Assembly (NCBI GenBank): GCA_009838645.1
Contig: VXRC01000014.1
Coordinates: 1 to 64,000 of the forward strand
Reading direction: 5' to 3'
Length of the DNA stretch: 64,000 nt
Source: Gemmatimonadota bacterium
Lineage (GTDB): Bacteria > JAAXHH01
Both the position numbers and the translations under genes were made by a program. Positions 26,421-35,560 of this stretch are shown here, piece by piece; within the stretch, counting starts at the first letter, position 1, and every line of letters begins with the position of its first letter. The notes below the pieces were generated by a model. That model ran no database searches. It was not told the DNA's origin and saw nothing but the letters and a program-made list of their open reading frames with translations.

Positions 26421-29400
26421 TCAGCGGCCAGGGCCGTGCCGCCGCAGGGCTTCTCTGAAATTCTCCTGGGAGACCCAGCGCGTATTATAGGCGCTTCGGT
26501 ACGCTCTTAGACCGGATTCGTCCGGGTAACGAAGTTCCGGACCGTAAGGGTAGCCGGCCATCCCGTGAAAGGGCAGCGGTTCGATCGTGGCGGCCGTCGC
26601 CGTGTTCAGGTCGCCCTCCTTCAGCCAGCCGTCGGTGTGCAGGACGAAGTTCCTCGTCCAGCCGGGCGGCGGTTCGGGCAGGTCCGCCGCTTCGAAGGTC
26701 ACCTTGATTTCCTCCCCCGAACTGTAAATGGCGTATCGGTTGTCGGATGCCCGCAGCAGGGGCGTCACGTCGCCGTAACGCGTCCGGAATCCCGCGAAGG
26801 GCAACCACTGGGGTTCGCCGCTCAGCACCTGGTAATCCCGGATAAACGGGCCATAGGTCGCCGTCCGGTACTCCCGGGAGTAGCCGCGGTAGTGCAGATC
26901 CGCCGTATCGGGCGACAGCCGGGTAATGCGCGTTTCGGTCCGTACGGGTTCGTCGACGGTGAAAAAAGCCTCGCTCCAGTACAACTCCAGGTTCGTGGTG
27001 AGCCTTACCCGGTAGTCTTCGGCAGGGAAACGGTCCGTCAGGTCGATGAAAACGGTCTTGTGTTCCCCCGATGGAAAGCCGGTGTACGGTATCACGGTCC
27101 GCCACTGTCCCCTGCCGTCCGGCACTTCCAGGTACGGCGGGACCACGGCGACGTTGCCGCGCTGGGACAGGGCCAGGTTGGAACTGGGCTCGACCGGCAT
27201 GATCCAGCCGCACAGGTACAGGTGGATCCGCTCCGCGCCCTTCAGGTCGCCCAAGTCCAGTGTAATGGAATGCATTTCTGGTACGCCCTGGAATTCGCCG
27301 AGCCTGTAGTCCCCGACGTACAGGCTGTCCCGGGCGGCGAGGGCGGACAGGATGTCGTTACCGCGGTGGTCGCGGGCCGCCACGGGCAGGCGCGGTTCGG
27401 TCACCGTATGGATGGCGAGATCGGGGTAGGGCGGCGGGAGGTACTTCTCATCCACGAAGATGTCCGTCTCCGCCGGGTGGTCGACGACCAGCAATTCCAT
27501 TTTGTCCATGTACACGGCGTCCCACAGTTCCTCCACGACACGGACCTCGAACTTCCCGTCCCGCATCCGCAGCTGGTCGCCCCGGATCTTCACGTAGTCG
27601 TTCGCCGCGTCCGGCCAGGCCGGCGCGCCGGTTTCCGTCAGGGCGCCGATGGCGCTCCGGGTCATCAGGTGGGTGACGAAGACGAACCGGTCGCCGTTCC
27701 AGGTGTATAGCGACGGGCAGGATCCCTTGAGCCGCTGCGGTTCGACGATAAGCGTGCGGGATTCCGGATCGATCCGGTTCTGGGGGACGCCGTTGCTCCA
27801 GATTACCCGGATCACGTCGGCCGTTTCCCGGCTGCCGAGGCCGACGTGGGTGACGGCCGCGTCGACCATCAGCGACTGGTAATGCGCCCCGGCGTTTACC
27901 TCTATGGTGGACCCTATGCCGTAGAAATTGTTCTTGCCGCTTCCTTCCAGAGCCGCGGCGAGCTGCACCTTGAGCCAGCCGTTCGCGTTGCCGCCGTCGT
28001 TTCGCAGCACCAGGGGACGGCCATCGTACAGCACGGCGAGATCCAGGTCGCCGTCATCGTCCAGGTCGCCGACCTCCACGTCTTCGATGGCCGACGGCAG
28101 GCCGGGGAGCAGGTCGGCCCATTCCTCAAATGTACCGTTGCCCAGGTTCCTGACCAGCCTGAGTCCCGACATGCCCGGCACCGATGTTCCGGCGAGCGCG
28201 AGATCGATGAATCCGTCATTGTCGAAATCGAAGGGCCGGACGGCGGCGGCATCGAGACCGTTACACGCGTCGCTGAACGCCGGGGGCGTGTCCTCCCCGT
28301 CGAAACGGCGCCCATTGTCGTTCCACAACAGCCGGCAGCCCTCGGCGGCGGTCCCCGCCATAAAAAGGTCCAGCGCGCCGTCGTTATTGAAATCGGCCGC
28401 GGCGACCGTCTTCGTGCCTCCCCACCGAATTCCGCCGAAACGTTCCGTCCAGTCCACCCACCTTCCCTGCCGCAGGTTCCGGTACAACCGGTGCGCGCCG
28501 TCGTCGAACAGCACGACGACGTCCACGGCGCCGTCCAGGTCGAAGTCGCCCCAGGCCAGCGACTGGGCGGGCCGCACTCCGGAATCACTATCACCGGAAA
28601 CACCATCAGCAGTAACACCAGCAGCGAGAACGCCGTCAGCGGTCCTGCCGGAAACGCCGGACGCCGATTCGAGAAAGCCCGTCGCGGAGGTGGCCTCGTC
28701 GAAAACCCCTCCCTCCGTATGTCGGTAGAACCGAAGCACGCCCATATTGGACGCCAGCACGTCCAGGTCCCCGTCGTGGTCGAAATCTGCCCGGGAAACG
28801 GAGGCGAATAGCACCGGGCTTTCTCCCGGGTCCAGAGTCTGCGCCAGGCCGAATGTCCCATCCCCTTCGTTGCGGTACACCTGGGGGTATGATGTACCGG
28901 CTGCCAGAATGTCCATATCGCCGTCATTGTCGAAGTCACCTGGCGCAAGTCGAATGGCCGCGTCTCCCCGGACCGAGTCGTCCCTTCCCGACCATGGACT
29001 CAAAACGGCTTCCCAACCGTCCAAGGGGTTGCGCAGGACGGTCAGCCCTTGCCGGCCCGCCAGCGCCAGGTCCAGCCGCCCGTCCCCGTCCGCATCCGCC
29101 AGCGCCAGGTCCGTCCATCGCTCCTCGCCAGGCAGGATACTGTCCATCCACTCGTTGCCCGCATCCACGAACTGCATATCCACGAGTGAATCCGCGGCCG
29201 CTGCCGCCAGGTCGGGCGGCGCCGTCCGAAAATCGTAGAGCGGGGGCGACTGCTGCGAAGGATCCCCCAGGCGGTCCCGCGATGCCCGGTAGGCCGGGTC
29301 CACCACCAGCAGGTTGCCCAGGATACCCGCGCTGGATTCGGCTTCCGGTCCATCCCCGCGATCCAATGCGTCCAGCGTCCGGTCCAGCCAGGTCTGAATG

Positions 29401-30044
29401 TCTTCGGGAACGGGCGCGAGCAACCCGGACATCCGCCGGTATCCGGCCGATGCTTCCCGCGACCGGCCCAGCCGGATCAGGATTGCGTTCAACTCGACGA
29501 GCACGGCCAGGTTATCCGGTTCGTATTCGAGCATGGCCTGCAGTTCGGCCAGGGCGTCCTCCTCCTGGAGATCCGGACCTCGCAACCTTCTCATCTCGGT
29601 AAGATACTTGTACCGGAGCACCACATCGGACGCGTTGTGTCCAACGGCGTGGGCCAACAGGTCCAGGGCGCCTTCGCGGTCTCCCCGCGCCGCCACGATA
29701 TCGGATTTGATGGAAAGGACCTCACCGTCCTGCGGGGCCAGATCCACGGCCCGGTCGACGGATGCGGCGGCCTGTTCGTAGTCTCGTAGTTTCAGCAGCG
29801 CCATGGCCCGGTTCGCGTGACCGAGCGGCTCGCGCGGAACCAGCCGGATCACCGACTCGAAGGAATCTGCCGCGCCTTCCAGGTCGTTCCGATACAGGTA
29901 GGCCAGCCCCGTGTGCTTCGCGGAAAGGGCTTCCTCCCACACGTCGCGGGAAGGGACGGACTCACCACAGCCCGCGAGCAGGCACGCGGCCATCGTTATC
30001 CACGCGGCCACAAATATACCAGTAATGGCGTTTACCATCCGCAT
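26421..30044 (-). CDS. Large TPR plus FG-GAP/VCBS plus ASPIC/UnbV lipoprotein
   Basis: 1207 residues. The signal ends in LAGC (lipoprotein). About residues 35-220 are TPR-like helices. About 290-700 contain repeated FG-GAP/VCBS blades with the calcium-binding pattern DxDxDGxxD, for example DADGDGRLDLALAG, DFDNDGDMDILAAG, DFNNDGALDLFMAG and DLDDDGDLDLAV. About 720-775 are ASPIC/UnbV-like. The last ~430 residues (from SCPSLYTWNGDRF on) form an extra globular region I can only describe as conserved with such proteins. It is probably a surface lipoprotein for binding. It starts 26 bases after the IMP cyclohydrolase-like gene and ends the operon. Confidence 0.85.
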   Translation of the reverse strand: MRMVNAITGIFVAAWITMAACLLAGCGESVPSRDVWEEALSAKHTGLAYLYRNDLEGAADSFESVIRLVPREPLGHANRAMALLKLRDYEQAAASVDRAVDLAPQDGEVLSIKSDIVAARGDREGALDLLAHAVGHNASDVVLRYKYLTEMRRLRGPDLQEEDALAELQAMLEYEPDNLAVLVELNAILIRLGRSREASAGYRRMSGLLAPVPEDIQTWLDRTLDALDRGDGPEAESSAGILGNLLVVDPAYRASRDRLGDPSQQSPPLYDFRTAPPDLAAAAADSLVDMQFVDAGNEWMDSILPGEERWTDLALADADGDGRLDLALAGRQGLTVLRNPLDGWEAVLSPWSGRDDSVRGDAAIRLAPGDFDNDGDMDILAAGTSYPQVYRNEGDGTFGLAQTLDPGESPVLFASVSRADFDHDGDLDVLASNMGVLRFYRHTEGGVFDEATSATGFLESASGVSGRTADGVLAAGVTADGVSGDSDSGVRPAQSLAWGDFDLDGAVDVVVLFDDGAHRLYRNLRQGRWVDWTERFGGIRWGGTKTVAAADFNNDGALDLFMAGTAAEGCRLLWNDNGRRFDGEDTPPAFSDACNGLDAAAVRPFDFDNDGFIDLALAGTSVPGMSGLRLVRNLGNGTFEEWADLLPGLPSAIEDVEVGDLDDDGDLDLAVLYDGRPLVLRNDGGNANGWLKVQLAAALEGSGKNNFYGIGSTIEVNAGAHYQSLMVDAAVTHVGLGSRETADVIRVIWSNGVPQNRIDPESRTLIVEPQRLKGSCPSLYTWNGDRFVFVTHLMTRSAIGALTETGAPAWPDAANDYVKIRGDQLRMRDGKFEVRVVEELWDAVYMDKMELLVVDHPAETDIFVDEKYLPPPYPDLAIHTVTEPRLPVAARDHRGNDILSALAARDSLYVGDYRLGEFQGVPEMHSITLDLGDLKGAERIHLYLCGWIMPVEPSSNLALSQRGNVAVVPPYLEVPDGRGQWRTVIPYTGFPSGEHKTVFIDLTDRFPAEDYRVRLTTNLELYWSEAFFTVDEPVRTETRITRLSPDTADLHYRGYSREYRTATYGPFIRDYQVLSGEPQWLPFAGFRTRYGDVTPLLRASDNRYAIYSSGEEIKVTFEAADLPEPPPGWTRNFVLHTDGWLKEGDLNTATAATIEPLPFHGMAGYPYGPELRYPDESGLRAYRSAYNTRWVSQENFREALRRHGPGR

Positions 30045-30070
30045 TGAGCGTCACCTCTGATTTGGAAGGA

Positions 30071-30817
30071 CTAGAACCGGTTGATGGCTATCAATTCACT
30101 GCTGCCGTCCCGCGTCACGCTTTTCAGGGCGATGGCCACCCGGTTTTCTTCGTCGAGAGCGTCCCAGTACGTCCCCATGACCTCTTCCGCCACGCCTTCC
30201 AGAGGCATGAGCAGGGGATCGCCCGAAAACCCCGGCAGCGGATCTCCGTCGCCCATGTAGGTCGTCAGGCACAGTCCCCGTCCGGGCGGAGGCGGGTCCG
30301 GCCGGTAAGTCAGCCGGTCGGTATGGGCGGGATCGAGCGGATTCGCCCGGAGTACGCTCAGGGAAACGGCGGGCGGCCCGTTCAGGTCCAGCATGCCGCT
30401 GATGCGGGGCGTGTAGTTCGGCGCGTCGGGTTCCCGTTCCCGGGTGGCCAGGGCGGCCTCGAAGGTCCCGCCGCCGCGCAGGGCGTCGTATATCGTCCGC
30501 GACTGGTCGCCGTTGGCGACGATGTAGGTCCCCGGCAGTTCGATCATGGCCGGATAGATGATCAGTTCCGGCGCGACCAGCCTCTCGGGATCGACCGGTT
30601 CTGTGTGTAGCACCGGCCCTTCGATCGCGAACCGCCGGTTCCGGCTGCTTTCGCTGCGGCCCATGATCCAGTAGAGCAGGAACCAGGCGTCGTCGACGGC
30701 CGACCGGCCGATGACCAGCCCCCGCCCCGGATAGCTGTTCGAGGAGATATGCCGCGCGAAGTTCCGTGCCGGGATTCCGGAGTCGTTCATGGAGCGCACC
30801 TGAACGGGTCCCTTCAT
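30071..30817 (-). CDS. IMP cyclohydrolase (PurO-like, IMP_cyclohyd) family protein
   Basis: 248 residues. It has the family's SNSYPGRGLVIG and YWIMGRSESSRNRRF at the N-terminus, ANGDQSRTIYD in the middle, and EPDAPNYTPRISGML and TTYMGDGDPLPGF towards the end. PurO-type enzymes close FAICAR to IMP in the last step of purine synthesis and adopt an Ntn-hydrolase-like fold. No other purine gene is near. Its ATG overlaps the stop of the upstream ATPase gene by four bases (ATGA), so translation is probably coupled. ATG at 30790 is an alternative start. Confidence 0.8.
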   Translation of the reverse strand: MKGPVQVRSMNDSGIPARNFARHISSNSYPGRGLVIGRSAVDDAWFLLYWIMGRSESSRNRRFAIEGPVLHTEPVDPERLVAPELIIYPAMIELPGTYIVANGDQSRTIYDALRGGGTFEAALATREREPDAPNYTPRISGMLDLNGPPAVSLSVLRANPLDPAHTDRLTYRPDPPPPGRGLCLTTYMGDGDPLPGFSGDPLLMPLEGVAEEVMGTYWDALDEENRVAIALKSVTRDGSSELIAINRF

Positions 30818-31968
30818 TCGAACAGGCTCAACTGATTGGGGTCTTTTTCAAGGGTTCTTTCCCGGGGCGCCCGTTCCTCGGCGACGTCGCGGTCCAGGAG
30901 GAGCAGCGCGTCCGTCACGTCGCCGGCCACTTCCGCCGCCGAACCTTCGTGGACGGGTTTCAGCAGCAGGACTTCCTCCGGTTCGATATCGGGGTCGGAC
31001 AACAGCGCCGCGCTGTGCGTGCTGATCAACACCTGCCGGCCGGTGTTCCGCTGCATGCGCAGGATCAGGGCAGCGAGCCGATTGACGATGCCCGGGTGCA
31101 GGCAGAGCTCGGGTTCCTCCAGAAACAGCATGGAATCCCCTTCGAGCAGCGCCCACAACATGCCGATGAGCCGTAATGTCCCGTCGGAGAACTGGTCCTC
31201 CCGCTGGATACCCGCCCTGGGCCGCCAGTGGGCGTACAGCGCCTGGAGATGGGGACGTCCGGTCTCCGGGTCCCGAATGAACTCGAGTTGCTCGAGCCGC
31301 GGCACGGCCGCCTTGAGCACCGCTTCGATCCGGGAAAGGCGGGCTCTTCGGGTCCGGTCGTGTTCCCGGGCGATGCGGTCCAGGAAGTCCTGCCCGTAGG
31401 GGTCGCCCTCGAGCGTCCGGCCGCCGATCAGGTCCGCGTTGCGGAGCAGCGATGGAACCAGGTGATAGTAGGTGATGACCTGAAAGTACCGGGCGATCTC
31501 ACGGAACGCCCGGTTGGCGGTGATCTGTTCCAGGTAGGTCTGGGTAAGCCGTACGATGTCTTCCCGGTCCTCCTCGTTCGGCCGGTCGAGTATGACGGTC
31601 TTGTCTCTGCTCACCCGTTCATAGGTGATCAGCGTGTGCCGGTTCCCCCTGGCCTGCTGCCTGAGTCCGAGTTCATAGCGCCAGGTTTCCCGCCCGTTCA
31701 CCGGGTCGCAGAACCGCACCTCGATGGCGATATCCGGATCCCTGCGCGCGGCGAGATTCCGGATCTTGGTCATGCCGCCCCGGTCCGCGACGGCCTTCTG
31801 GAGTCCCCCGCCCTCTTCCTTGGCGATGTCCCGGAGAAACCGGAACACGTCCATCAGGTTGGACTTCCCGGACGCGTTGGGGCCGACGACGAACTGCCGC
31901 TTTTGCAGATCGACGTTGATCCGCGGGAAGTTCCGCCAGTTTCTGACTTTCAGATGGCGCACATACAT
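30814..31968 (-). CDS. AAA_21/SMC-type ATPase (RecF/OLD-like)
   Basis: 384 residues of an ABC-type ATPase: Walker A GPNASGKSN at 29-37, signature loop FSDGTLRLIG, Walker B SMLFLEEPE and switch STHSAALLSDP. The head is split by about 180 residues of helical sequence, as in RecF/OLD-like proteins. No TOPRIM or nuclease domain is visible. Such ATPases act with a partner in DNA repair, phage defence or regulation. Here the translationally coupled downstream partner is the IMP cyclohydrolase-like gene, and the upstream neighbour is an enolase-superfamily enzyme 26 bases away. Confidence 0.85.
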   Translation of the reverse strand: MYVRHLKVRNWRNFPRINVDLQKRQFVVGPNASGKSNLMDVFRFLRDIAKEEGGGLQKAVADRGGMTKIRNLAARRDPDIAIEVRFCDPVNGRETWRYELGLRQQARGNRHTLITYERVSRDKTVILDRPNEEDREDIVRLTQTYLEQITANRAFREIARYFQVITYYHLVPSLLRNADLIGGRTLEGDPYGQDFLDRIAREHDRTRRARLSRIEAVLKAAVPRLEQLEFIRDPETGRPHLQALYAHWRPRAGIQREDQFSDGTLRLIGMLWALLEGDSMLFLEEPELCLHPGIVNRLAALILRMQRNTGRQVLISTHSAALLSDPDIEPEEVLLLKPVHEGSAAEVAGDVTDALLLLDRDVAEERAPRERTLEKDPNQLSLFE

Positions 31969-31994
31969 GGGCCGCTCCGGCGATCCACGGTGTA

Positions 31995-33185
31995 CTAGTC
32001 AAAAAAGCCCTGGTCTTCTTCCTTCAGGTAGGGCAGCGCCTTGTCCGGAACCAGGTCGACCCCCAGGCCGGGGCTGTCCCACACGTCGATGAAGCCGTCT
32101 TTCACGATCGTTTCCGGCAAACCCTCCACGATGTCGTACCACCAGGACGGGTTGCCGATGGGGTATTCGAAGGCAATGTAGTTGGGCGGCATGGCGGCCG
32201 AGGCATGCACCAGGGCGGCCAGGCCGATCAAGCCGTCTATGACGCCGTGGGGCGCCATGAGCACGCCATGAAGGTCGGCGTATTCCGCGATCCATTTCAG
32301 TTCCGCGATCCCGCCCACGTCGGCCGGGTCGGGGCCCACTACGTCCACGGCCCTTTTCTCGATGAGATCGACGAAGTTCTCCCGGAGATAGATCTGTTCC
32401 CCCGTGTGAATCGGCGTGGAAGTCCTCGAATTCACCTCCCGATAGAGATCGGCCAGGACGAAGGGCGTATAGTCGCCGGTGATCATGTCTTCCAGCCACA
32501 TGATATGCAGGTGTTCCACGGCTTTCGCCAGGCGCAGGGCATCCGGCACAAGCATTCCGGGACCGCAGTCGAGGGCCAGGCCGACTTCATCTCCGAGGAC
32601 CGCCTTCATGGCCTCTATGCAGGCCACCAGGTGCTTCAGGCCCTTCTCGGTGAGCGGGCCCCGATTGCCGTGAAAGCCGTGCTTCTGCAGGTCGCCGTAG
32701 AAGAAATCGGGGACCTGCGACGGCATCTGGCTGTGGAAGCTGATGCCCTGCTTGATGATGGTGAACCCCTCGGGCGCCGCCTTCATCCGAGCCATGTCCT
32801 CCGCGTAGTCCTCCACGGTGGCGCCCTTCATGGGAAACCGTACGGCGCCGTTGTACACCCGCACCCGGTCCCGCATCTTGCCGCCTAACAGCTTGTACAC
32901 CGGCAGTCCGGCCGCCTTGCCCGCGATATCCCACAGGGCCATCTCGATGGCGCTTACCGCGCTGCCCCAGGGCTTGAAACTGCCCAGCCGCCGTATGCTC
33001 GAGACGACGCGGTTCACGTCCGTGGGGTCCTGGCCGATAATGTGGTCACGGTAGAACAGGACGTGGGGTTTCATGTAAGGCTTCGAGTTCTCGATCTGTC
33101 CCAGCCCATGAATCCCTTCGTCCGTCGTGATCCGTACCACGGGGTTCTGGCCGATTACGGCACATTTCAGGTCGGTGATCTTCAT
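31995..33185 (-). CDS. Mandelate racemase/muconate lactonizing enzyme (enolase superfamily)
   Basis: 396 residues. The N-terminal lid (KITDLKCAVIGQNPVVRI) and barrel are in place. Candidate metal ligands are Asp in LALDCGPGM, Glu in MWLEDM and Glu of THTGEQ-like IHTGEQIYLRE; LMAPHGVIDG gives the catalytic His. The usual KxK at the second strand reads TIIKQGISF, so only one Lys is plain. Members dehydrate sugar acids or racemise hydroxy acids. ATG 33185 overlaps the PhyH stop (ATGA) and has GGGAG eight bases upstream; the longer frame to 33326 is an extension into PhyH. Confidence 0.9.
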   Translation of the reverse strand: MKITDLKCAVIGQNPVVRITTDEGIHGLGQIENSKPYMKPHVLFYRDHIIGQDPTDVNRVVSSIRRLGSFKPWGSAVSAIEMALWDIAGKAAGLPVYKLLGGKMRDRVRVYNGAVRFPMKGATVEDYAEDMARMKAAPEGFTIIKQGISFHSQMPSQVPDFFYGDLQKHGFHGNRGPLTEKGLKHLVACIEAMKAVLGDEVGLALDCGPGMLVPDALRLAKAVEHLHIMWLEDMITGDYTPFVLADLYREVNSRTSTPIHTGEQIYLRENFVDLIEKRAVDVVGPDPADVGGIAELKWIAEYADLHGVLMAPHGVIDGLIGLAALVHASAAMPPNYIAFEYPIGNPSWWYDIVEGLPETIVKDGFIDVWDSPGLGVDLVPDKALPYLKEEDQGFFD

Positions 33186-34063
33186 GCGGAACTCCCTGTA
33201 GTCTGTTGCAACCGGCTCTCCCATCCCGCCGGCCGTCCAGCCGCCTCCCAGGCCGTCATTTCGTCCAGCAGGCGTTCGACGATGTTTTTCGGTCCCTGGA
33301 ATCCGCCCTGGCGTTTCATTTCGCAAACACCGTCAGACAGCAGGTGCCGGTGCTCCTCGATGGGACCCGCACCGGGCGTCCAGGACGCGTAGGACGTGCA
33401 GTACCTTTGAAACATGGTGCGCCGCGGCGGGTCGCGCAAGGGCCAGGGCAGCGCGCCGTGGCAAAGCGCTTCGGTAAAGACGACGGCATCCCCCGCGTTG
33501 ACGGGCACGTTGACGACCGTCGGCGGGCCGGAGCGTATGCCGATGGGTGCAGGCCGTTCGAAATAGGTCTTGTGGCTGCCGGGAATGCACACGAATCCGG
33601 CTCCTTCGGGCACGTCCACCAGGGAAATGGCCGCGTTGATGAAGGTGGCGAACACTTCGCCGTCCGCGGCCTGGTAGTCGTTGGCCGGGTTCCTCCATGC
33701 CCCGGAGGCGCCGTTGTGCAGCGTGATCTCGTCGCTGTCCGACCGGTTCACCGTGAGGGCCGACAGCAGGTGCTGGGGCCGTTCCCTCGTCAGGGCGAGC
33801 ACGAGGCGCATGACCGGCAGGTTCAGTATGAGCCGGTCGAAGACCGGGTCGGCGTACTCGGCGTGGAGAATGGCCCGCGCAGCCGTCGGATTTACCCTGG
33901 GATCCTCATAGGAACAGAGCGGCGGCGGCAGTTCCTCCTCTGCCATCCCGTACCATTCGTCGCACCGCGCGATCATTCGATCCAGGTCCCCCGGCGTGAC
34001 GACCTGGCGCAGGACGAGATAACCGTGCAGATCGAAAAGCCACTTCTCTCTATCCGAAAGCAT
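33182..34063 (-). CDS. Phytanoyl-CoA dioxygenase (PhyH) family protein with HxG motif
   Basis: 293 residues of the Fe(II)/2-oxoglutarate PhyH fold: LFDLHGYLVLRQVV at the N-terminus, ISLVDVPEGAGFVCIPGSHK in the jelly roll, distal His in EALCHGALPW, and Arg 8-12 residues on for 2-oxoglutarate. At the site where the metal-binding HxD is expected the sequence is TLHNGASG, i.e. HxG. It could be a halogenase-type site or a family with another ligand. It overlaps the enolase-superfamily gene by four bases and follows the aminotransferase by 12. Confidence 0.85.
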   Translation of the reverse strand: MLSDREKWLFDLHGYLVLRQVVTPGDLDRMIARCDEWYGMAEEELPPPLCSYEDPRVNPTAARAILHAEYADPVFDRLILNLPVMRLVLALTRERPQHLLSALTVNRSDSDEITLHNGASGAWRNPANDYQAADGEVFATFINAAISLVDVPEGAGFVCIPGSHKTYFERPAPIGIRSGPPTVVNVPVNAGDAVVFTEALCHGALPWPLRDPPRRTMFQRYCTSYASWTPGAGPIEEHRHLLSDGVCEMKRQGGFQGPKNIVERLLDEMTAWEAAGRPAGWESRLQQTTGSSA

Positions 34064-34075
34064 GTAACCCGCCCG

Positions 34076-35560
34076 TCAGTTCACATAAGCGTTGTGGAAC
34101 GCGATCCACCTGGGAAGGACTTCCTCGATCACCTCCCGGGGCGGCAGGAACGCGATCCTCAAATGACTGGTGCCCGGTCGCTGCCCGAATCCCTCGCCGT
34201 TGACGGTGACCAGCCCGGTCCGCTCCAGGAGTGCCATGCAGTAATCGAAGTCGTTCGTTCCTTCCGGCAGCCAGTCCAGCCTGGGGAAGAGGTACATCGC
34301 TCCGGTTCGTCCAAAACAGGAAACGCCTTCCATCTGATCGAATCCCGACCTGATCATGACCGCCTTGTCGTGGAGGTCTTCCAGGATCGTCCTGCGTTCA
34401 TTCGTAAAGCGGTGGTAGGGTTCGGCGTTCTCGGGCGGCGGATTGACCAGCAGATACATCATCAGCTGGCCGACCGTGTTCGAGCAGATATTCACCGACG
34501 CCTGCTTGAGCACGAGATCGGTAAACGACAGTTCGGTGGTCCGAACGCGAGGAGCGTTCCTGATCTCGAGATAGCCGCCCCGGTGGCCGCACTCGCCGTA
34601 GTAGCCCTTCGAGGTGCTGTGCACGCTGAACAGCGGCACACCGTTTCGTCCCAGCACCCGTGCGAAGGATACGAACCCCCCGTCCCCACCGTAGACGTTC
34701 TCCTGGTAGACCTCGTCGGCGATGATAGCCAGGCCGTTGTCGCCGGCAAAGTCAACCACCTCCCTCACGGTCTCTTCGGTCAGTACCGCGCCGGTCGGGT
34801 TTCCCGGGTTGATGACCACGATGGCCTTGACGTCCACGCCACGCCCGCGTGCGTCTTCAAGGGAAGATTCCAGCAGGCTCCGGTCCAGAGCCCAACCCGA
34901 TTCCTCATCGAGGAAATAGTCGACCTGCACGCCGCCGCAACGCTTGATGGCCGCGGAGTACAGCGGATACTGGGGAATAGGGATCATGATGCCGTCCGAC
35001 GTGTCGTCTATCAGCAGGTCGATGACGTACCGCACGCCTTCGCTGGCGCCGTTGGTGATGAATACCTGCTCCGGGTCGGAACGGGGAACGGCGCCGCGGT
35101 CCGCATCGTCAGCGCCATCCCTGCGGTCTATGAAATCCGCGACGGCTTCCCGGATGAACCTCGGGCCGCTGCTGTCCGAGTAGGCGCCCATGCCGGTCTC
35201 CATCTGCGACAGGTAGCGTTCACTGAGATCAAGCACGTAATCGGAGTGGAACTCGTCCTGTTCCAGTCCGCCCGGTCCGCCCAGCCTGCCCAACCCGTCC
35301 AGGGCGCCTCCGTTAAACAGTGCTTTGAGTCTGCGTTCGCGCTCGATGCGAACGGGATGTTCGACCAGGCTCAGCACTTCCCGGTAAAAGGAGATAGGTT
35401 GCTGTCCAAGTGCCTGGGGATTGCCGAGATTGCACGGAATGATGCGTCTTCCCTGTCGCTTCAGTTCAGCCGCCCGCTGGGGAATCGGTCCGCGCACGGC
35501 GTACTCCATATCGAGTATCCTGCGGTTGACCGTCATGTCCCAGGGCGCTTTGACGTGCAT
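34076..35560 (-). CDS. Class I/II PLP aminotransferase, alanine aminotransferase-like
   Basis: 494 residues, long for the family and similar in order to eukaryotic-type alanine aminotransferases: GNPQALGQQPISFYREVL near the start, ITNGASEGVRYVIDLL, VINPGNPTGAVLT, ADEVYQENVYG (PLP Asp/Tyr) and HSTSKGYYGECGHRGG, in which Lys binds PLP. It probably moves an amino group between alanine or a related amino acid and 2-oxoglutarate. It opens a six-gene minus-strand string and has its own promoter at 35602-35630. Confidence 0.9.
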   Translation of the reverse strand: MHVKAPWDMTVNRRILDMEYAVRGPIPQRAAELKRQGRRIIPCNLGNPQALGQQPISFYREVLSLVEHPVRIERERRLKALFNGGALDGLGRLGGPGGLEQDEFHSDYVLDLSERYLSQMETGMGAYSDSSGPRFIREAVADFIDRRDGADDADRGAVPRSDPEQVFITNGASEGVRYVIDLLIDDTSDGIMIPIPQYPLYSAAIKRCGGVQVDYFLDEESGWALDRSLLESSLEDARGRGVDVKAIVVINPGNPTGAVLTEETVREVVDFAGDNGLAIIADEVYQENVYGGDGGFVSFARVLGRNGVPLFSVHSTSKGYYGECGHRGGYLEIRNAPRVRTTELSFTDLVLKQASVNICSNTVGQLMMYLLVNPPPENAEPYHRFTNERRTILEDLHDKAVMIRSGFDQMEGVSCFGRTGAMYLFPRLDWLPEGTNDFDYCMALLERTGLVTVNGEGFGQRPGTSHLRIAFLPPREVIEEVLPRWIAFHNAYVN

